Positions 1 to 10,127 of a DNA stretch of 64,000 bases are shown one piece after another (within the stretch, counting starts at the first letter, position 1; the number at the start of each line of letters is the position of its first letter). Below the pieces are notes generated by a model. That model saw only the letters and a program-made list of their open reading frames with translations, did no database searches and was not told where the DNA came from. The stretch is from contig CM047814.1 of assembly GCA_026214975.1 (NCBI GenBank), positions 16,391,541 through 16,455,540 of the forward strand. The letters are read 5' to 3'. The position numbers and the translations under genes are program-made. This DNA is from Gentiana macrophylla (lineage: Eukaryota; Streptophyta; Magnoliopsida; Gentianales; Gentianaceae).

Positions 1-240
1 TGATACCATGTTAAAGGGAATAAAACTCAAAGCAGAATTTGGAGAAGATAGTTTAATTTCTTTTCATTGTTCTGCCTTACATCATTACACGTCCATGTGT
101 ATATATAGCTCAGACCTCGTACCCTAATCCTCTCTGTAAGTACCATAATACCCTTACAAATAAATAGAAATAACATCATAAAATATCCCAATAATAAGCA
201 ATAGCCCATACCACTATACATTGGATTAGGGAGAAACACA
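1..240 (-). mobile_element. copia-type LTR with adjoining primer binding site, rest of element off the left edge
   Basis: Read on the minus strand, the first eight bases are TGGTATCA, the usual start of the initiator-Met tRNA primer site of copia elements. Immediately before it (bases 9-14) the sequence ends TTAACA, a normal LTR end. A TATATATA box lies near 107-114, and a TG start (TGTGTTTCTCCC) is possible at 240. An LTR of about 230 bp fits. The element body would extend leftwards beyond the window. The outer boundary and target duplication cannot be checked here. Confidence 0.5.
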
Positions 241-383
241 TGATCTCATTATAAGTGTGAGACATAAATGTCTTGTAACTCGGTTTATCCCTTTTAGACC
301 AAGCGAGGACGACGGTCTGAGCAGTTGTCCGGATCATTTATGGTTTACGTAGTTGTCCGGATAATTTATCGAAAAAAATCTAC

Positions 384-511
384 AACCAGGTTCATTAATC
401 TGATCATTGAGTAGTTCATCTGAGTGCAATACTCAAACATCATCAAGAAATACTACTAGATCGAGGGGGGAAAAAAAAAACTCTAACCAGATTCATTAAT
501 CTGATCATTGA
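384..511. repeat. 28-bp direct duplication, copies 100 bp apart
   Basis: The 28 bases at 384-411 recur at 484-511 with two mismatches; both contain ATTCATTAATCTGATCATTG. A second short pair (AGTTGTCCGGAT) lies at about 320-365. A TATATAAA sits near 519-526, but I see no gene starting downstream. This is AT-rich intergenic DNA and no function can be assigned. Confidence 0.5.
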
Positions 512-776
512 CACGGTCTATATAAATTGATGGCATTCCAAGCATTATTACACATATATTTCTGAACTTATATGCAAAGCGAATAAGGAACAATATTTTT
601 GAATCAAGAATATTAAGTAGCTACCTGGGTTTTTATGTTCTTCAAGGTAGGGTAGGGAAGTGAGATGAACATAATTCATACTCAGACAACGTCTTCTTAC
701 CTATATGATACATGGACTCTAAACCTCAGCTGCCATGTCCTATGCTATTTACAACAGTTTCAAATGGCAAGATAAC

Positions 777-927
777 CAAGGGCGGACGCAGGATCTCGGG
801 TAAGTGGGGCAATAAAAATTTTAAAGGCGAATACAAAAATTATGGGGGGGCAAACTATAAAAATAATACATATATTAGTGTATTTTTTCAGATCTGCTCC
901 CCTTGGGTATATGTAGGTCCGCCACTT
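777..927. mobile_element. 151-bp MITE, hAT-like
   Basis: The ends are imperfect inverted repeats: GGGCGGACGCAGG on the left, and GTCCGCCACTT on the right, which reads AAGTGGCGGAC on the opposite strand. AGATAAC is duplicated on both sides (770-776 and 928-934), and the next base nearly matches, so the target duplication is 7 to 8 bp. That length is typical of hAT elements. It has no coding capacity. A related GTGGCGGATCCAG stretch occurs in a villin intron near 60357. Confidence 0.55.
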
Positions 928-1384
928 AGATAACTATAACAAGAGAGCACAGTAGCTATTTATAGGACATCATCACTTTCTTGGTTTGTCCACCTAGAAT
1001 TTCATGCTCTAAATTCCATTCCTAAATAACATTCTAGTCCTCCCAGAGAGAAACCATTTTATCTGCTATTCCAACGGCAATGCAGGCATAAAAAAAAAAA
1101 AACAAAACTAATTGCTTTTTTATCTTCATTTTATCTTTTTTAATCATCCAAAATGAGTAGTGTCTTTGAATTCCAATTTTTGACATTTCACGTCCTTCTG
1201 GCCCCCTTCCTCAATTTTTTATAGACAAAAAATTATACTCTGAAAAACAAGTTCGTCTTTGTCTTCTAAAATAAAAACCGTTAAAAGCCGGACACACTCA
1301 CACACATATATCGACACTACTAATTATCACTCAACGTAAATAAACAATAGCTGAGACCACTATACATTAATACTTAGATTAAAA

Positions 1385-1760
1385 TATTGGGGGAATGAGG
1401 GAGAAGGAGAGAAATATTTTATCAATTGAGTAGAATGACAGTCTTTTGAAACTTTTGCATAAAGGACAAAACTATTTATCCACTGTCGAAATTCACTTTT
1501 GTTCGAAATTCACTGTTTAAATTCACTGCCAAAAATCACTCTCGAAATTCACTAATTTTCAAAATTCATTGTCGAAAGTCACTGATTTTCGGGATTCATT
1601 GTCGAAATTCACTGTTGAAATTCACTGATTTCGGGATTCACTGGGGAGATTCACTGATTTTTGGGATTTATTGTTTGTCCTTCTCGCTATAAAATTATCA
1701 TTGATTGTCCTTTCCCTATAAAAAATATAAATTTGTACATATTACTTGAAAATATTTCAG
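1385..1760 (+). repeat. dispersed repeat with irregular GAAATTCACTG array (copy 1)
   Basis: This about 375-bp unit has a core where variants of GAAATTCACTG and GGGATTCACTG recur every 11 to 25 bases (about 1483-1670). It is flanked by conserved non-repeated sequence such as ATCAATTGAGTAGAA and TTTTGCATAAAGGACAAAAC. An inverted copy with the same flanks and core lies at about 56268-56640, so the whole unit is a repeat family and not just local slippage. I see no terminal repeats, coding capacity or target duplication. The bases from 1760 to about 2240 are plain AT-rich sequence in which I see nothing. Confidence 0.7.
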
Positions 1761-2593
1761 ATTGTGTCCTTATCCCTAATTACCCATAAAATATTTGGTT
1801 TTATGTCGTTTTTTTCAACAACCTCACTTCAACATTGAAACATATTGGTTATGTTTGGCTATTAAAATATTTGTATTCACTACACTACTTTTTTTTACTC
1901 GTTATTTTATTCATTTCATTATTTTTCTACAATTTATGTCGCTGATCATTTTTTCCTTTTGAAATAAGTCACCAATTTCTTAATCAACAAATAAAAAAAT
2001 ATTAACCACCTCACATTATTCACTTCATTACTTTATTGACCATTATTTTCTACATTATAATATTTTTTTACAGCTTATTTCATTAATTATTTTTTTATCT
2101 ACACAAATTTAAAATAAAATAAAAAATATAAACTATCTAATCAATATTAAAAACTAAACTATAAAATCAATGTTTCAAATTATTTACGTCAAGCTTATGT
2201 TATTTTTAAGGTTTTCTCTAAAAGTCACTTGTCGCACGTCCCATTTTCGGATAATGACTCGGTATTTGGAAGATGGACGTTGGATATCTTCATATCAATG
2301 AACGGGGTTTGGTGAAAAAAATGATAGTATTTGTTCTTATTGATTTAAATTATTAATCAAATATGGTTTGTTTATTGTCCTAACTGACTACTATTACCTA
2401 TATAATTAAAAAAAGTAAATTGAATGTTTCCACAACCTCTATATAATTATAAAAAATAAAAAAATTGAATGTTTCCACAACCTTTTTGAGAGTGATTGCC
2501 AATATAATTTAAGACAACTTGTTTTGTTTGTTTATTATTTATTTGCTTATCAAAACAATTTGTGTCTTGTGTGTGTGTGTTCTCAAATCATAC

Positions 2594-2600
2594 TATAAAT
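2594..2600 (+). promoter_or_regulatory. TATA box of Cys-rich gene 1
   Basis: TATAAAT lies 86 bases before the ATG, within CATACTATAAAT. The same CATACTATAAAT is kept before copy 2 (TATA at 52661-52667), although the surrounding sequence has diverged. That conservation supports a real promoter element. Confidence 0.6.
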
Positions 2601-2685
2601 TCACGCATGTGTGGAGCTAACGAATGCAGAGCAACGTACTGTACGTGGTTGAAGCAAAAGAACGAGGGTTTCAGAAAGGAAGGAA

Positions 2686-3899
2686 ATGTCAAGGCTTTCA
2701 ACTTACTTTCTCTTCTTCTTTATCTGCGTAATATGGATTTCTGGTCAGCAACTATAATCTTCTATCAAATGACTATACGTATAGGACGGAGTCTTGATTT
2801 TAATTTAGGGTGGGCTATTAGACTATATCCGGTTTGTCGGGTGGGCTGGATTAAGAAAATTTGATGGATCGAACTGGATTACACAGAATTTTTAGTGTAA
2901 TATTTTTTTTGTCCGGGTGGGCTTAGCACCAGTAAACTTACCACATACCTCCGTCCTAAAGGGAGAACGACACTAGTATTGGTCATTTTGGCTCCGTTTG
3001 TTTTGGTTTGGAGTTTTTTTTGGGTTGTTTTAGATAAAGTGATTGAAATAATTATTAGAAAGTTAAGATGTTTTTTTTGAAATTTGTGTAGATTATGATT
3101 TGATTGGTGGAATAAAGTAGTTAAATAAATAAAATAATGGTAAAAAAATGTTATAAAGTTGATAAATTGAAATGATAAGAGATAATTTAATATTTTTTTA
3201 TTTGTAGTTGAAGAAAAATGATTGGTAAGAGAATTGTAAGATATGATGGGTGATGTAATATAAAAAAACTCCGAAAAAAACTCTAACGAAAACAAACGGA
3301 GCCAAATTTATATCTTTTATTTAAAGTTTTTTTATATTTATTTTGTATTCATTTTTGGTCAAAAAGCGGATCTTTTCCTATATATATATATATATAACTG
3401 AAACTATAGATATTTACAATGCGAATGTCAAAAAACAACTATTGCAGGTGGAACAGAGAAAACACATGGAAAAGAATATGTCGTGCAGAGTCGACTTTCA
3501 GCGATCCGTACACAGAAAAAATTGCAACAAGTAGATTGCAGTAGTCCTGAGTTCGGTTGCAACCAATATATCGATAACTGCCCGAAACCCGACTGCTTTT
3601 GTGACGTAGAAAATGGTTACGTTTGCAAGGATGTACCTGAAGAAGAATGTGGAAACGTGATTTGCTTTGACGGTATTCGTGATTATAACTGTCCAGGACA
3701 TTGCTTCTGTGATGACGAGGGCACGGGCCGTTGTGAAGATTGTACTTTCTTGGGTTGCGGCCTTGAATTGGATGGTGTTACAGATGATGAGTGCCCTGAA
3801 AAATGCTACTGTGGCACTGAAAAGCTTTGCGAAAAGTTAAGTAATATTGGAGATTTAGTAAATTACTATGATGGCCAATCAGGAACAAATAGATACTGA
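2686..3899 (+). CDS. small secreted protein with three tandem six-cysteine modules (two exons, intact)
   Basis: Exon 1 is 2686-2743 and exon 2 is 3448-3899, joined by a GT-AG intron (2744-3447) that splits a Gly codon. The product is 169 residues. Residues 1-20 form a signal peptide (MSRLSTYF, then a hydrophobic core ending WISG). A polar segment follows (21-49). Residues 50-147 hold 18 cysteines in three units of the same spacing, C-x4-6-C-x6-11-C-x3-4-C-x-C-x5-7-C: Cys50/57/64/69/71/79, 87/92/101/105/107/115 and 118/123/135/139/141/147. Each unit has CP before the fourth Cys and a CFC or CYC pair. The start was chosen because both copies keep the ATGTCAAGGCTTTC context, the signal peptide and the splice donor. 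Secretion and three disulfide-bonded mini-domains are inferred. The fold could serve as an inhibitor, defence or signalling peptide, but I do not recognise a family and name no function. A diverged broken copy lies at 52763-58266. Confidence 0.82.
2988..3305. mobile_element. 318-bp MITE in intron 1 of Cys-rich gene 1
   Basis: The ends are inverted repeats of about 35 bp: TTGGCTCCGTTTGTTTT on the left and AAAACAAACGGAGCCAA on the right. The flanking ATT at 2985-2987 and 3306-3308 may be a 3-bp target duplication, which would suggest the PIF/Harbinger (Tourist) group. It has no ORF. It sits wholly within the intron, so splicing need not be affected. Copy 2 of the gene shows no equivalent at this place. 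Confidence 0.65.
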
Positions 3900-4026
3900 C
3901 AGGGGCGTCGTCATTGTGGGGATTCTACTTTTTCACTTCTGCATTTGTGTTTTTCAGGAAAGACATCACAACTTTTCGAATTGTATTTCCACTCTTTCAT
4001 ATTTTACCTTCGCGCGTTTCAATTTC

Positions 4027-4032
4027 AATAAA
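4027..4032 (+). terminator. probable polyadenylation signal of Cys-rich gene 1
   Basis: A canonical AATAAA lies 128 bases after the stop codon in T-rich sequence and precedes the copia insertion at 4140. It is the only such hexamer in the short 3' region. Use is inferred. Confidence 0.45.
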
Positions 4033-4558
4033 GCATTTGTTGGAGTCAGGGGTGTTTAACGTTCCGTAAGAACCGATCAAACCGGCCAACAAGGCATTAG
4101 TCCAGTATTTATTACTGTGACCTATAACTCGGAGGTTCCTGTTGGCCCACAATCACTATTTTGTCGCAGAAGATAAAATGTTTGCCTGCAAGTTTAGTTT
4201 TTCCCATTTTATGAAGCTGAAGAAAATAAAATGTCAAAAGTAGTAAAGATGATGTTTCTTTTCATCATTTTCTTTTGCTTTTTTGTGGCAACCTTTTAAA
4301 CTTTTGCCTTGTATAAATTGAGGGTGAACGAGGCACTGCAAAAAGAGAGAAAGGAAGCAACGAGAGTTTTTTGTGAAATTATAATCACGCACACTCCTGC
4401 ATGCTACTCTCTCCGAAATGGCAACATTATTGACCCCCTCCCCAACCCCCAAAAAGAGGGGCAGTGAAAGAACATACTGAATATACAAAAGCGGAAAGAA
4501 GAGAATAATAGATATCCCAATTAACTACCATGAGAACTACCGATTAAATACCCCCTAA

Positions 4559-4977
4559 TTTTAGGAGCTCCAAAGTCCGGATTTCTGAATCGATGTCATA
4601 ATCGGATTTGTTCAGAAGTTTTTCTGCTAACATTACGTGATATTCACTTACCAGCTGATCCTTGGAACCAATTATGCCAACTATCATTCCAATTATATCA
4701 ACCTTCCTATGGTTCCTGCTTCCCTTCAACAGGTCATCCTCTACTGGATCAGGCTCCCACCTAATTAGGTTCACAACATCATTAATTAATCAGTCAAACG
4801 AGTTCAAAATTCATGTGTTCAATACTAACATTTTTTTTTGCTTCAACTTTATGCATGGAAATGCAGGCATCCCCCTGAGTATTGATCCAAGCCCGCTTGT
4901 CATCAATGTTAATATCATCATCTATCTGCACTCGTGTTCTCTTGGTTATCTTCATCTCTACTTAATTCTTCAAGAAC
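4559..4977 (-). pseudogene. APC2: captured two-exon fragment of anaphase-promoting complex subunit 2 (APC2)
   Basis: Exon-like block 4559-4760 (minus) encodes WEPDPVEDDLLKGSRN, then VDIIGMIVGIIGSKDQL, MLAEKLLNKSDYDIDSE and LELLK. This is a highly recognisable part of the cullin-homology region of plant APC2, the scaffold subunit of the APC/C ubiquitin ligase that drives mitotic exit. An AG acceptor precedes it at 4761-4762. A preceding exon at 4875-4977 gives LEELSRDEDNQ and, after a frameshift, DDKRAWIN, again as in APC2, with a plausible intron between. The frameshift and the lost splice donor mark it as a pseudogene. It lies inside the CACTA-like block, so transposon-mediated capture is likely. 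The family call rests on remembered motifs, not a search. Confidence 0.75.
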
Positions 4978-5121
4978 TTAAGCAAATAAAATAAACCACA
5001 TTTTAATGTAGTCCAGTTGCAAGGATTTTCATAACTGGATCATTCACATTTTATGAAACAGACTAATACATTTGGAGAAATGCATGTTTCTGTTAAGATG
5101 AAAAAACAAAATGTCAGTTGC

Positions 5122-5484
5122 TATTATCAGGGCTAAATTACAATTTTGGTCCTCTAACTAGACACGTTTTAAATTTTGGTCCTGATTTTTCTCCGGCGAC
5201 AATTTTAGTCCTGTAAATGGTCTTTTTTTTGCAAAAATACTCCTGAACGCCTGAAAGACCACTTACAGGGCTAAAATTGTCGCCGGAAAGACCACTTACA
5301 GGACTAAAATTGTTGCCGGAAAATACCAATTTTAGTCCTGTAAGTAGTCTTTCCGGCGTTCAGGACTATTTTTGCAATAAAAAGACCACTTACAGGACTA
5401 AAATTGTCGCCGGAGAAAAACCAGGACCAAAATCGAAAATGTGTCTAGTTAGAGGACCAAAATTGTAATTTAGCCCTATTATCA
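5122..5484. mobile_element. 347-bp MITE (5130-5476) with 8-bp target duplication
   Basis: The element runs from GGGCTAAATTACAATTTTGG to its inverted complement, with terminal repeats of about 40 bp. TATTATCA is duplicated on both sides (5122-5129 and 5477-5484). An 8-bp duplication points to hAT; if the next G is counted it is 9 bp, as in Mutator-type elements. Inside, a block with ACTTACAGGACTAAAATTG occurs in several direct and inverted copies, so much of the element can fold on itself. Long open frames here are only a by-product of this repeat. Confidence 0.8.
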
Positions 5485-5690
5485 GCATCAAGATACCTCT
5501 AAACGTACGGTAGCTAATATGGCTGAAAACATAAGAAGTATGAGCTCACATATTGTAAAAGGCACCAAAACGGATCGAGTTTAGTTCTGAGAGAATGATA
5601 TATCGGTCCGACAGAGGGATGAGGAACGTCGAGCGTAATCCAACTTAGTCAAAGCTAAACTCCATACCATATGCCATACAACTCTTTTAT

Positions 5691-5719
5691 TGTAATAATA
5701 ATAATAATAATAATAATTC
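5691..5719. repeat. (TAA)n microsatellite
   Basis: About nine perfect TAA units. Simple sequence, with no other feature nearby. Confidence 0.8.
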
Positions 5720-5940
5720 TTGTGCTGTAAATATGAAGTAATCTCTACAAAAAGCATGGTAATCATTATCATTATTCAATATTTCCTTCACTCTATCACG
5801 AACTCTTTAGTGTACATGCATACAAAAAAAGCGGGAAAAAGACAACAAAAACATTAAGTAGAGATTCTAATAAGCATAAACCAACTCCTTTTGTAGATGA
5901 AGAAGAGAAACAAACAAAAGACAAAAATTGTTGATTTAGA

Positions 5941-6267
5941 TCAGATTAGTAGCCCTACCGAAACCCTAAGTTGAATATACTTTAGCTTCTCCAACCAGGA
6001 AAAAGAAACATAAGTAATTGTCACTTTTAGCGTAATAACGACAATATTTATCAACCAATTCATTAACTCGTTGATTATTTTCAACCTTAGACTACAAAAT
6101 TGTACATACCTTCTCAATAATCCAAAGATACTCCTCCTTGGTTTGTTTAAACATTTCCTCTTGGCACCTAACAACGTTCTCACCACGGACTTCTGCAGAT
6201 CGGCAATCTTAAGCTTCCACATCATCTCTCTCTTCGCAAACTCAATCGAGAAAACATTCGCATCCAA
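5941..6267 (-). pseudogene. unrecognised exon-like fragment inside the CACTA-like block
   Basis: Minus-strand sequence preceded by a CT-rich leader (6300-6440) opens a frame of 108 codons. Its start (EFAKREMMWKLKIADLQKS) looks like a coiled-coil protein. After a putative one-base shift near 6180 another frame gives VVRCQEEMFKQTKEEYLW and ends at an AAG/GTATG splice donor near 6110. This looks like one 5'-exon of a host gene that was captured and has decayed. I cannot name the gene. It may instead be chance. Confidence 0.25.
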
Positions 6268-6488
6268 TTTCCAAAAAAAATTGAAATCGAGAATGGGAGA
6301 TGAGTCTCGATCTCACGATCTGTGAGGAAGAAAAGCTGTCTGCAGTGGCTCGATCTGGAAAGGAGAAAACAGGTCGACGGCGACGTAAGGTTGAAGGAAG
6401 GGAAGCGATGTGCGGTGTCTAGGGTTAGAATTGATCATAACAAAAGAATGGACTAACTTTCCGTTTCCCTTCGTCAGAAATCCTATTG

Positions 6489-7205
6489 GAGTAATGATAC
6501 GGCCACAACGGTTGTGTCACATTGAGTGACACAACGGTAATCTGCAGCGTTGATAACGTTAGATTACATCATGATAAATTTCGACTTATTATTATTGTGG
6601 TAATTGCGTATTGTATATTATTGTGGCGGCATAATTTGGGCTTTCCAAAGGTTGTAGTTTGTCCATGTTAGCTTCGTGATATGAAGCGACGAACGGGGAG
6701 TGAAGGTCGGATACTTGGCCGCGGTGACGGAGCTGTCTTCACCAGACATCGTGGATCAGCAGCAGTGTGTAGCTGAGTTGGTGGTTGTTGGTTTTGTTCT
6801 CTTTTTTTTGGAAATAGCAGAGGGTGGTGCTGCGCAGGGCGATAGCCGGAGAAGAAGGCCGGAACTTGGTTGCGGCAGCGTAGGTTGTGGAATTAGAGTT
6901 TTTCTCCCACAAAATTGGAGAGCCGCGTGTAAGCGTGTGGTGTTGCGTATTTTGTGGTAATTTGGATCGAGTGACTCGATACCATGTGGTAATTATGCGT
7001 ATTGTATATTAATTAATAAAAGTGTTACAATGGTGGGTATATATATACACCATACAAGGGTACAACGGTAATAACAAAATACAAAATAATAATAATAATG
7101 TATCAAGACTACGTCGTGTCAATCATATCCTCAACAATTATCAACGGTGCAGATCACTGTTGTGCCACTTGTTGCGGCACAACCGTTGTGTCTGTATCAT
7201 TACTC
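6489..7205. mobile_element. 717-bp element bounded by about 60-bp inverted repeats
   Basis: The left end GAGTAATGATACGGCCAC and the right end (reading inward GAGTAATGATACAGACAC) are inverted repeats extending about 60 bases. Both arms contain ACACAACGGTTGTG, a small palindrome. No convincing target duplication is visible and no protein is recognised. The GC-richer part 6690-6960 is open in one frame but resembles nothing I know. It lies near the right end of the CACTA-like block and may be a MITE nested there. Confidence 0.5.
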
Positions 7206-7386
7206 TAGTGAGAATATTTATGATTTTGTCGCTAGTCCAACCTGTTTTACATGACAAACAATGTTTTGTCACCTTTTTCAAAAAAAAAAAAAAAAAACAA
7301 TGTTTGTCACCAGAAACGACCATTTTGTGACTATTTTATCATTTGTCACTAAAAATTTGTCACCAAAAATCATTTTTTTGTAGTGT

Positions 7387-7873
7387 AATTCATCAGTGTG
7401 AAAAATATATTAAAAAATGTGTGTTAAATTATTGTCCAATAGTGAGTGGTATTTTTCGATACTTGTTCGACGCTCCTTCTACTTCAATGTGGTTGGTTGG
7501 TTCGTACATCGGAGTGGCAGATTGTACACGGTTCTTCACAGATTGGGTTGTGGTTATTTTAGTGACATCCTTCCACAACTCTTATACTCTTGTATTTTAA
7601 TTGGTACTTTGAAGTAGTTTGAGTTGTTGTACGTGGAACACTTGTATCTCTTATTTACTGACTAGTGGAGGTTTTTGTGGGCTTCGGCCTCGTGGTTTTT
7701 ACTCTCTCACATTGAGAGGGGTTTTCCACGTTAAAAATTCTGGTGTTACATTATTCCGCTTTATTTCACTGCATGGCTTTCTACTAGTATTTTTATTCCG
7801 TTGCACTTACTATTGGGAAAATATTTATGGGTGTTTGTGATAATTTCTTGTTACCGCGGCGTTTTTCCTAACA
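7387..7873 (+). repeat. downstream half of the copia 5' LTR
   Basis: This matches 12097-12371 of the 3' LTR through the shared segment ACTTGTTCGACGCTCCTTCT and onward to GACTAGTGG. It then continues about 200 bases beyond the point where the 3' LTR is cut. It ends CCTAACA directly before the primer binding site. Confidence 0.8.
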
Positions 7874-7875
7874 TG

Positions 7876-7888
7876 TGGTATCGGAGCC
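7876..7888 (+). other. copia primer binding site
   Basis: TGGTATCGGAGCC begins two bases after the LTR end AACA. It matches the initiator-Met tRNA primer site of copia elements (TGGTATCAGAGC) with one difference. Confidence 0.75.
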
Positions 7889-7941
7889 TGGTTAGTAGTG
7901 TTGTCGAATAAAGTAATTTTGGTGTATTTGATGTGTTTAAA

Positions 7942-8412
7942 ATGGAAGCAAATCTATACAGGATGATCACTTTAAATGGGTCCAATTATGTTTTATGGAA
8001 AGATAAAATGGAGAACTTATTATATGTGAAAATTTACTACAAGCCTGTGTTTGATGCAGAAAAACCCGAAGATAAAACTGATGATGAATGTAATTTGTTA
8101 CATAGGCAAGTATGTGGTTATATAAGACGATGGGTTGATGATAATGTTTTGAACCATATAAGTGGCGATAAATATGCTAAAACTTTATGGCAAAAACTAG
8201 AAGATTTATATGCCCGTAAAACTGGAAATAATAAGATGCTTTCGATGTATAAGTTGATGGATTTGAGATATCATGAAGTTACTACTATGGCTGATCATTT
8301 GAATAATTTTGTTGGTATTCAAAATCAACTTATTGTGGGTATCAAGTTTGATACTGAAGTGCGGGGAATGGATGTTTCTCGGCTCTTTACCGGAGTCATG
8401 GAACACGTTTAG
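7942..8412 (+). pseudogene. copia gag fragment
   Basis: The frame encodes a copia GAG (UBN2-type) domain: LNGSNYVLWKDKMENLLY near the N-terminus, then a helical region with KTLWQKLEDLYA and MYKLMDLRYHEV. It ends at a TAG (8410-8412) in the C-terminal third, before any nucleic-acid-binding zinc knuckle. Sequence to 8700 is rearranged and I do not find the CCHC motif. Gag would form the particle. This copy is truncated and cannot. Confidence 0.8.
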
Positions 8413-8440
8413 AAGTTCTCTCTAACTCAACCCAGATGGT

Positions 8441-9142
8441 ATGGTGACCTTTGATCTTGCCAAGACGAATGCTCTGGAAGAGGAAACCAGAAGGAAAACA
8501 CATGTTATTTCTGCACAGTCAGATGTTCTGGTTGCGGAGTCAATGGGGAGAAGTCATAATAGAGCACCAAGCATAGAGGTCATAATAGAAGCAAATCTAA
8601 AGGCAAATACAAAGACCTTGAATGCAATTATTCAAAAAATGAAGACAATATTAATCATCGCTCTTGGTGATTTTCTTATTTTTCGTGAAGTTGATGATGT
8701 CAATCTTGCAGATGATGTGACCAGTTGGGTCATTGATAGTGGAGCGTCAGTTCATGCTACTTCGAGAAGAGAATTCTTCACATCTTACATTGCAGGTGAT
8801 TTTGGTGATATGAGGATGGCACATGATTCTGTTATAAAGTGTGCAGGTGTTGGAGATATTAGTCTGGAGATGTCTAATGGTACCAGACTAATTCTCAGAG
8901 AAGTTAAACATATTCCAGATATCCGGTTGAATCTGATTTCCATTGGCAGACTGTGTGATGATGGTTATGACAGTTTATTTTCACGTGATACGTGGAAGCT
9001 CACTAAGGGTTTTTCCGTTGTTTCTCGAGGTATGAAGTCCTCTACACTTTTCTTGACTCAAGCAAAGTTATTATTGATATGGCTAATGCAGTGGAGTCAC
9101 CTGATGAGACTGAGTTGTGGCATAAAAGGTTATGTCATATGA
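8441..9142 (+). pseudogene. copia protease and start of integrase
   Basis: The frame contains WVIDSGASVHAT, the aspartic protease active-site region (DSG) of copia polyproteins, followed by the protease C-terminal part (LREVKHIPDIRLNLISIG). In a shifted frame, ELWHKRLCHMSLKDM (9111-9155) is the GAG-pre-integrase His segment, so a frameshift lies shortly before 9111. The protease would cleave the polyprotein in the particle. The break separates it from integrase. Confidence 0.82.
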
Positions 9143-9353
9143 GCCTGAAAGATATGACTATCTTGTCCAAGAAAAACTTATTATCATGTTCTAACAATTT
9201 GCATTTGGAGAAGTTTGCACATTGACTTGCAGGGAAGCAAAATAAAGTTTCTCTTAAAACTCATCCACCTTCAAGAAAGTCAGAAGTACTTGAGTTGGTA
9301 CATTCTGATTTTCTGGTCCTATAAAAAGAAGGACGCTTGGTGGTTCCCAGTAT

Positions 9354-9790
9354 TTTGTGACTTTTATTGATGATCATTCGAGGAAAATTTGGGTCAACAC
9401 TTTGAAGACAAAATATCAAGTGTTAGAAGCGTTCAAGCAGTTTCAAGTCTCGGTTCAGAGGGAAACTGGAAAGAAGTTGAAGTGTATTCGGAATGACAAT
9501 GGTGGTGAATACACTGGTCCATTTCATGTTTACTGCAAGAAACAAGGTATCAGACATGAAAGGACTCCGCCTAAAACTCCACAGTTTAATGGCTGAGAGA
9601 ATGAACATAACACTAATGGAGAAAGTCAGATGTTTGCTTTCACAAGCTGGATTGCCTAAATCCTTTTTAGATGAAGCTTTGAGTACAGTGGTGCATGTAC
9701 ATAATTTGTCTCCATGTGTTCCTTTGAAGAATGAGGTTCCTCAGAAGGTATGGTCAAGTAAAGATGAATCTTACCATTATTTGTGAGTTT
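9354..9790 (+). pseudogene. copia integrase core
   Basis: The segment FIDDHSRKIWVN and the later NDNGGEY supply the first two acidic residues of the DDE integrase core. A TGA follows at PQFNG (about 9593), and the remaining part (RMNITLMEKVRCLLSQAGLP) is in another frame. The spacing and order match copia integrase, which inserts element cDNA into the genome. The stop and frameshift make it non-functional. Confidence 0.82.
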
Positions 9791-10127
9791 TTGGTTTTAA
9801 GGCTTAAGTTCATAATCCTAAAGATGAAAGGTCTAAACTTGATGTTAAGACTAAGCAGTGTATATTTCTGGGTTATGGTCAAGATGAGTTTGGATAAACC
9901 TGTATGATCTAGTTGATAAGAAAATAATCAGAAGTCGAGATGTTGTGTTTGTAGAGAATGAGACTTTGCAGGATATTGACAAGTGTCCAACACCTTGAGC
10001 TAATGATGGTCCATCTACGTCAGAGATAGTTCCTCCTACACCACTAGAGGAACATGATGCAGTTGATGTGCAGTATAATCATTAGGGTGAGCCTGATGCA
10101 GTTGATCTTAATCAGGTTGATGATGAT

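Larger units (their letters stand above)
4386..7386. mobile_element. CACTA-like DNA transposon remnant inserted in the copia 5' LTR
   Basis: This 3.0-kb block separates two halves of the copia LTR that are contiguous in the 3' LTR. Its right end is TTTTTTTGTAGTG (7374-7386), which on the other strand is CACTACAAAAAAA, the classical CACTA (En/Spm) terminus. The preceding 130 bases contain TTTGTCAC or its complement about six times (7255-7365), like the subterminal repeats of such elements. A matching CACTAC end at the left is not present, so that end is lost or altered. No transposase is recognisable. It carries an APC2 gene fragment, a MITE and an inverted-repeat element. Confidence 0.6.

Noticed and set aside
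2562..2864. 100-codon open frame over exon 1 of the Cys-rich gene
   Set aside because: It is in a different frame from the conserved signal peptide and runs through the intron. The second copy does not keep it.
2879..3295. 138-codon minus-strand open frame
   Set aside because: It lies inside an AT-rich MITE in an intron and has Phe/Leu/Ile/Thr-rich low-complexity composition.
2686..3899. Calling the Cys-rich protein a defensin, toxin or protease inhibitor
   Set aside because: Cysteine spacing fits none of those families as I know them. Only secretion and modular repeats are supported.
5138..5468. Two opposed 63-codon frames with NFSPVSGLSG repeats
   Set aside because: They are produced by the direct and inverted repeats of the MITE at 5130-5476 and are not a gene.
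5941..6267. Oxidosqualene cyclase N-terminus (from the WKLKIAD motif)
   Set aside because: The short match is not followed by any further cyclase sequence. The context fits a coiled coil better.
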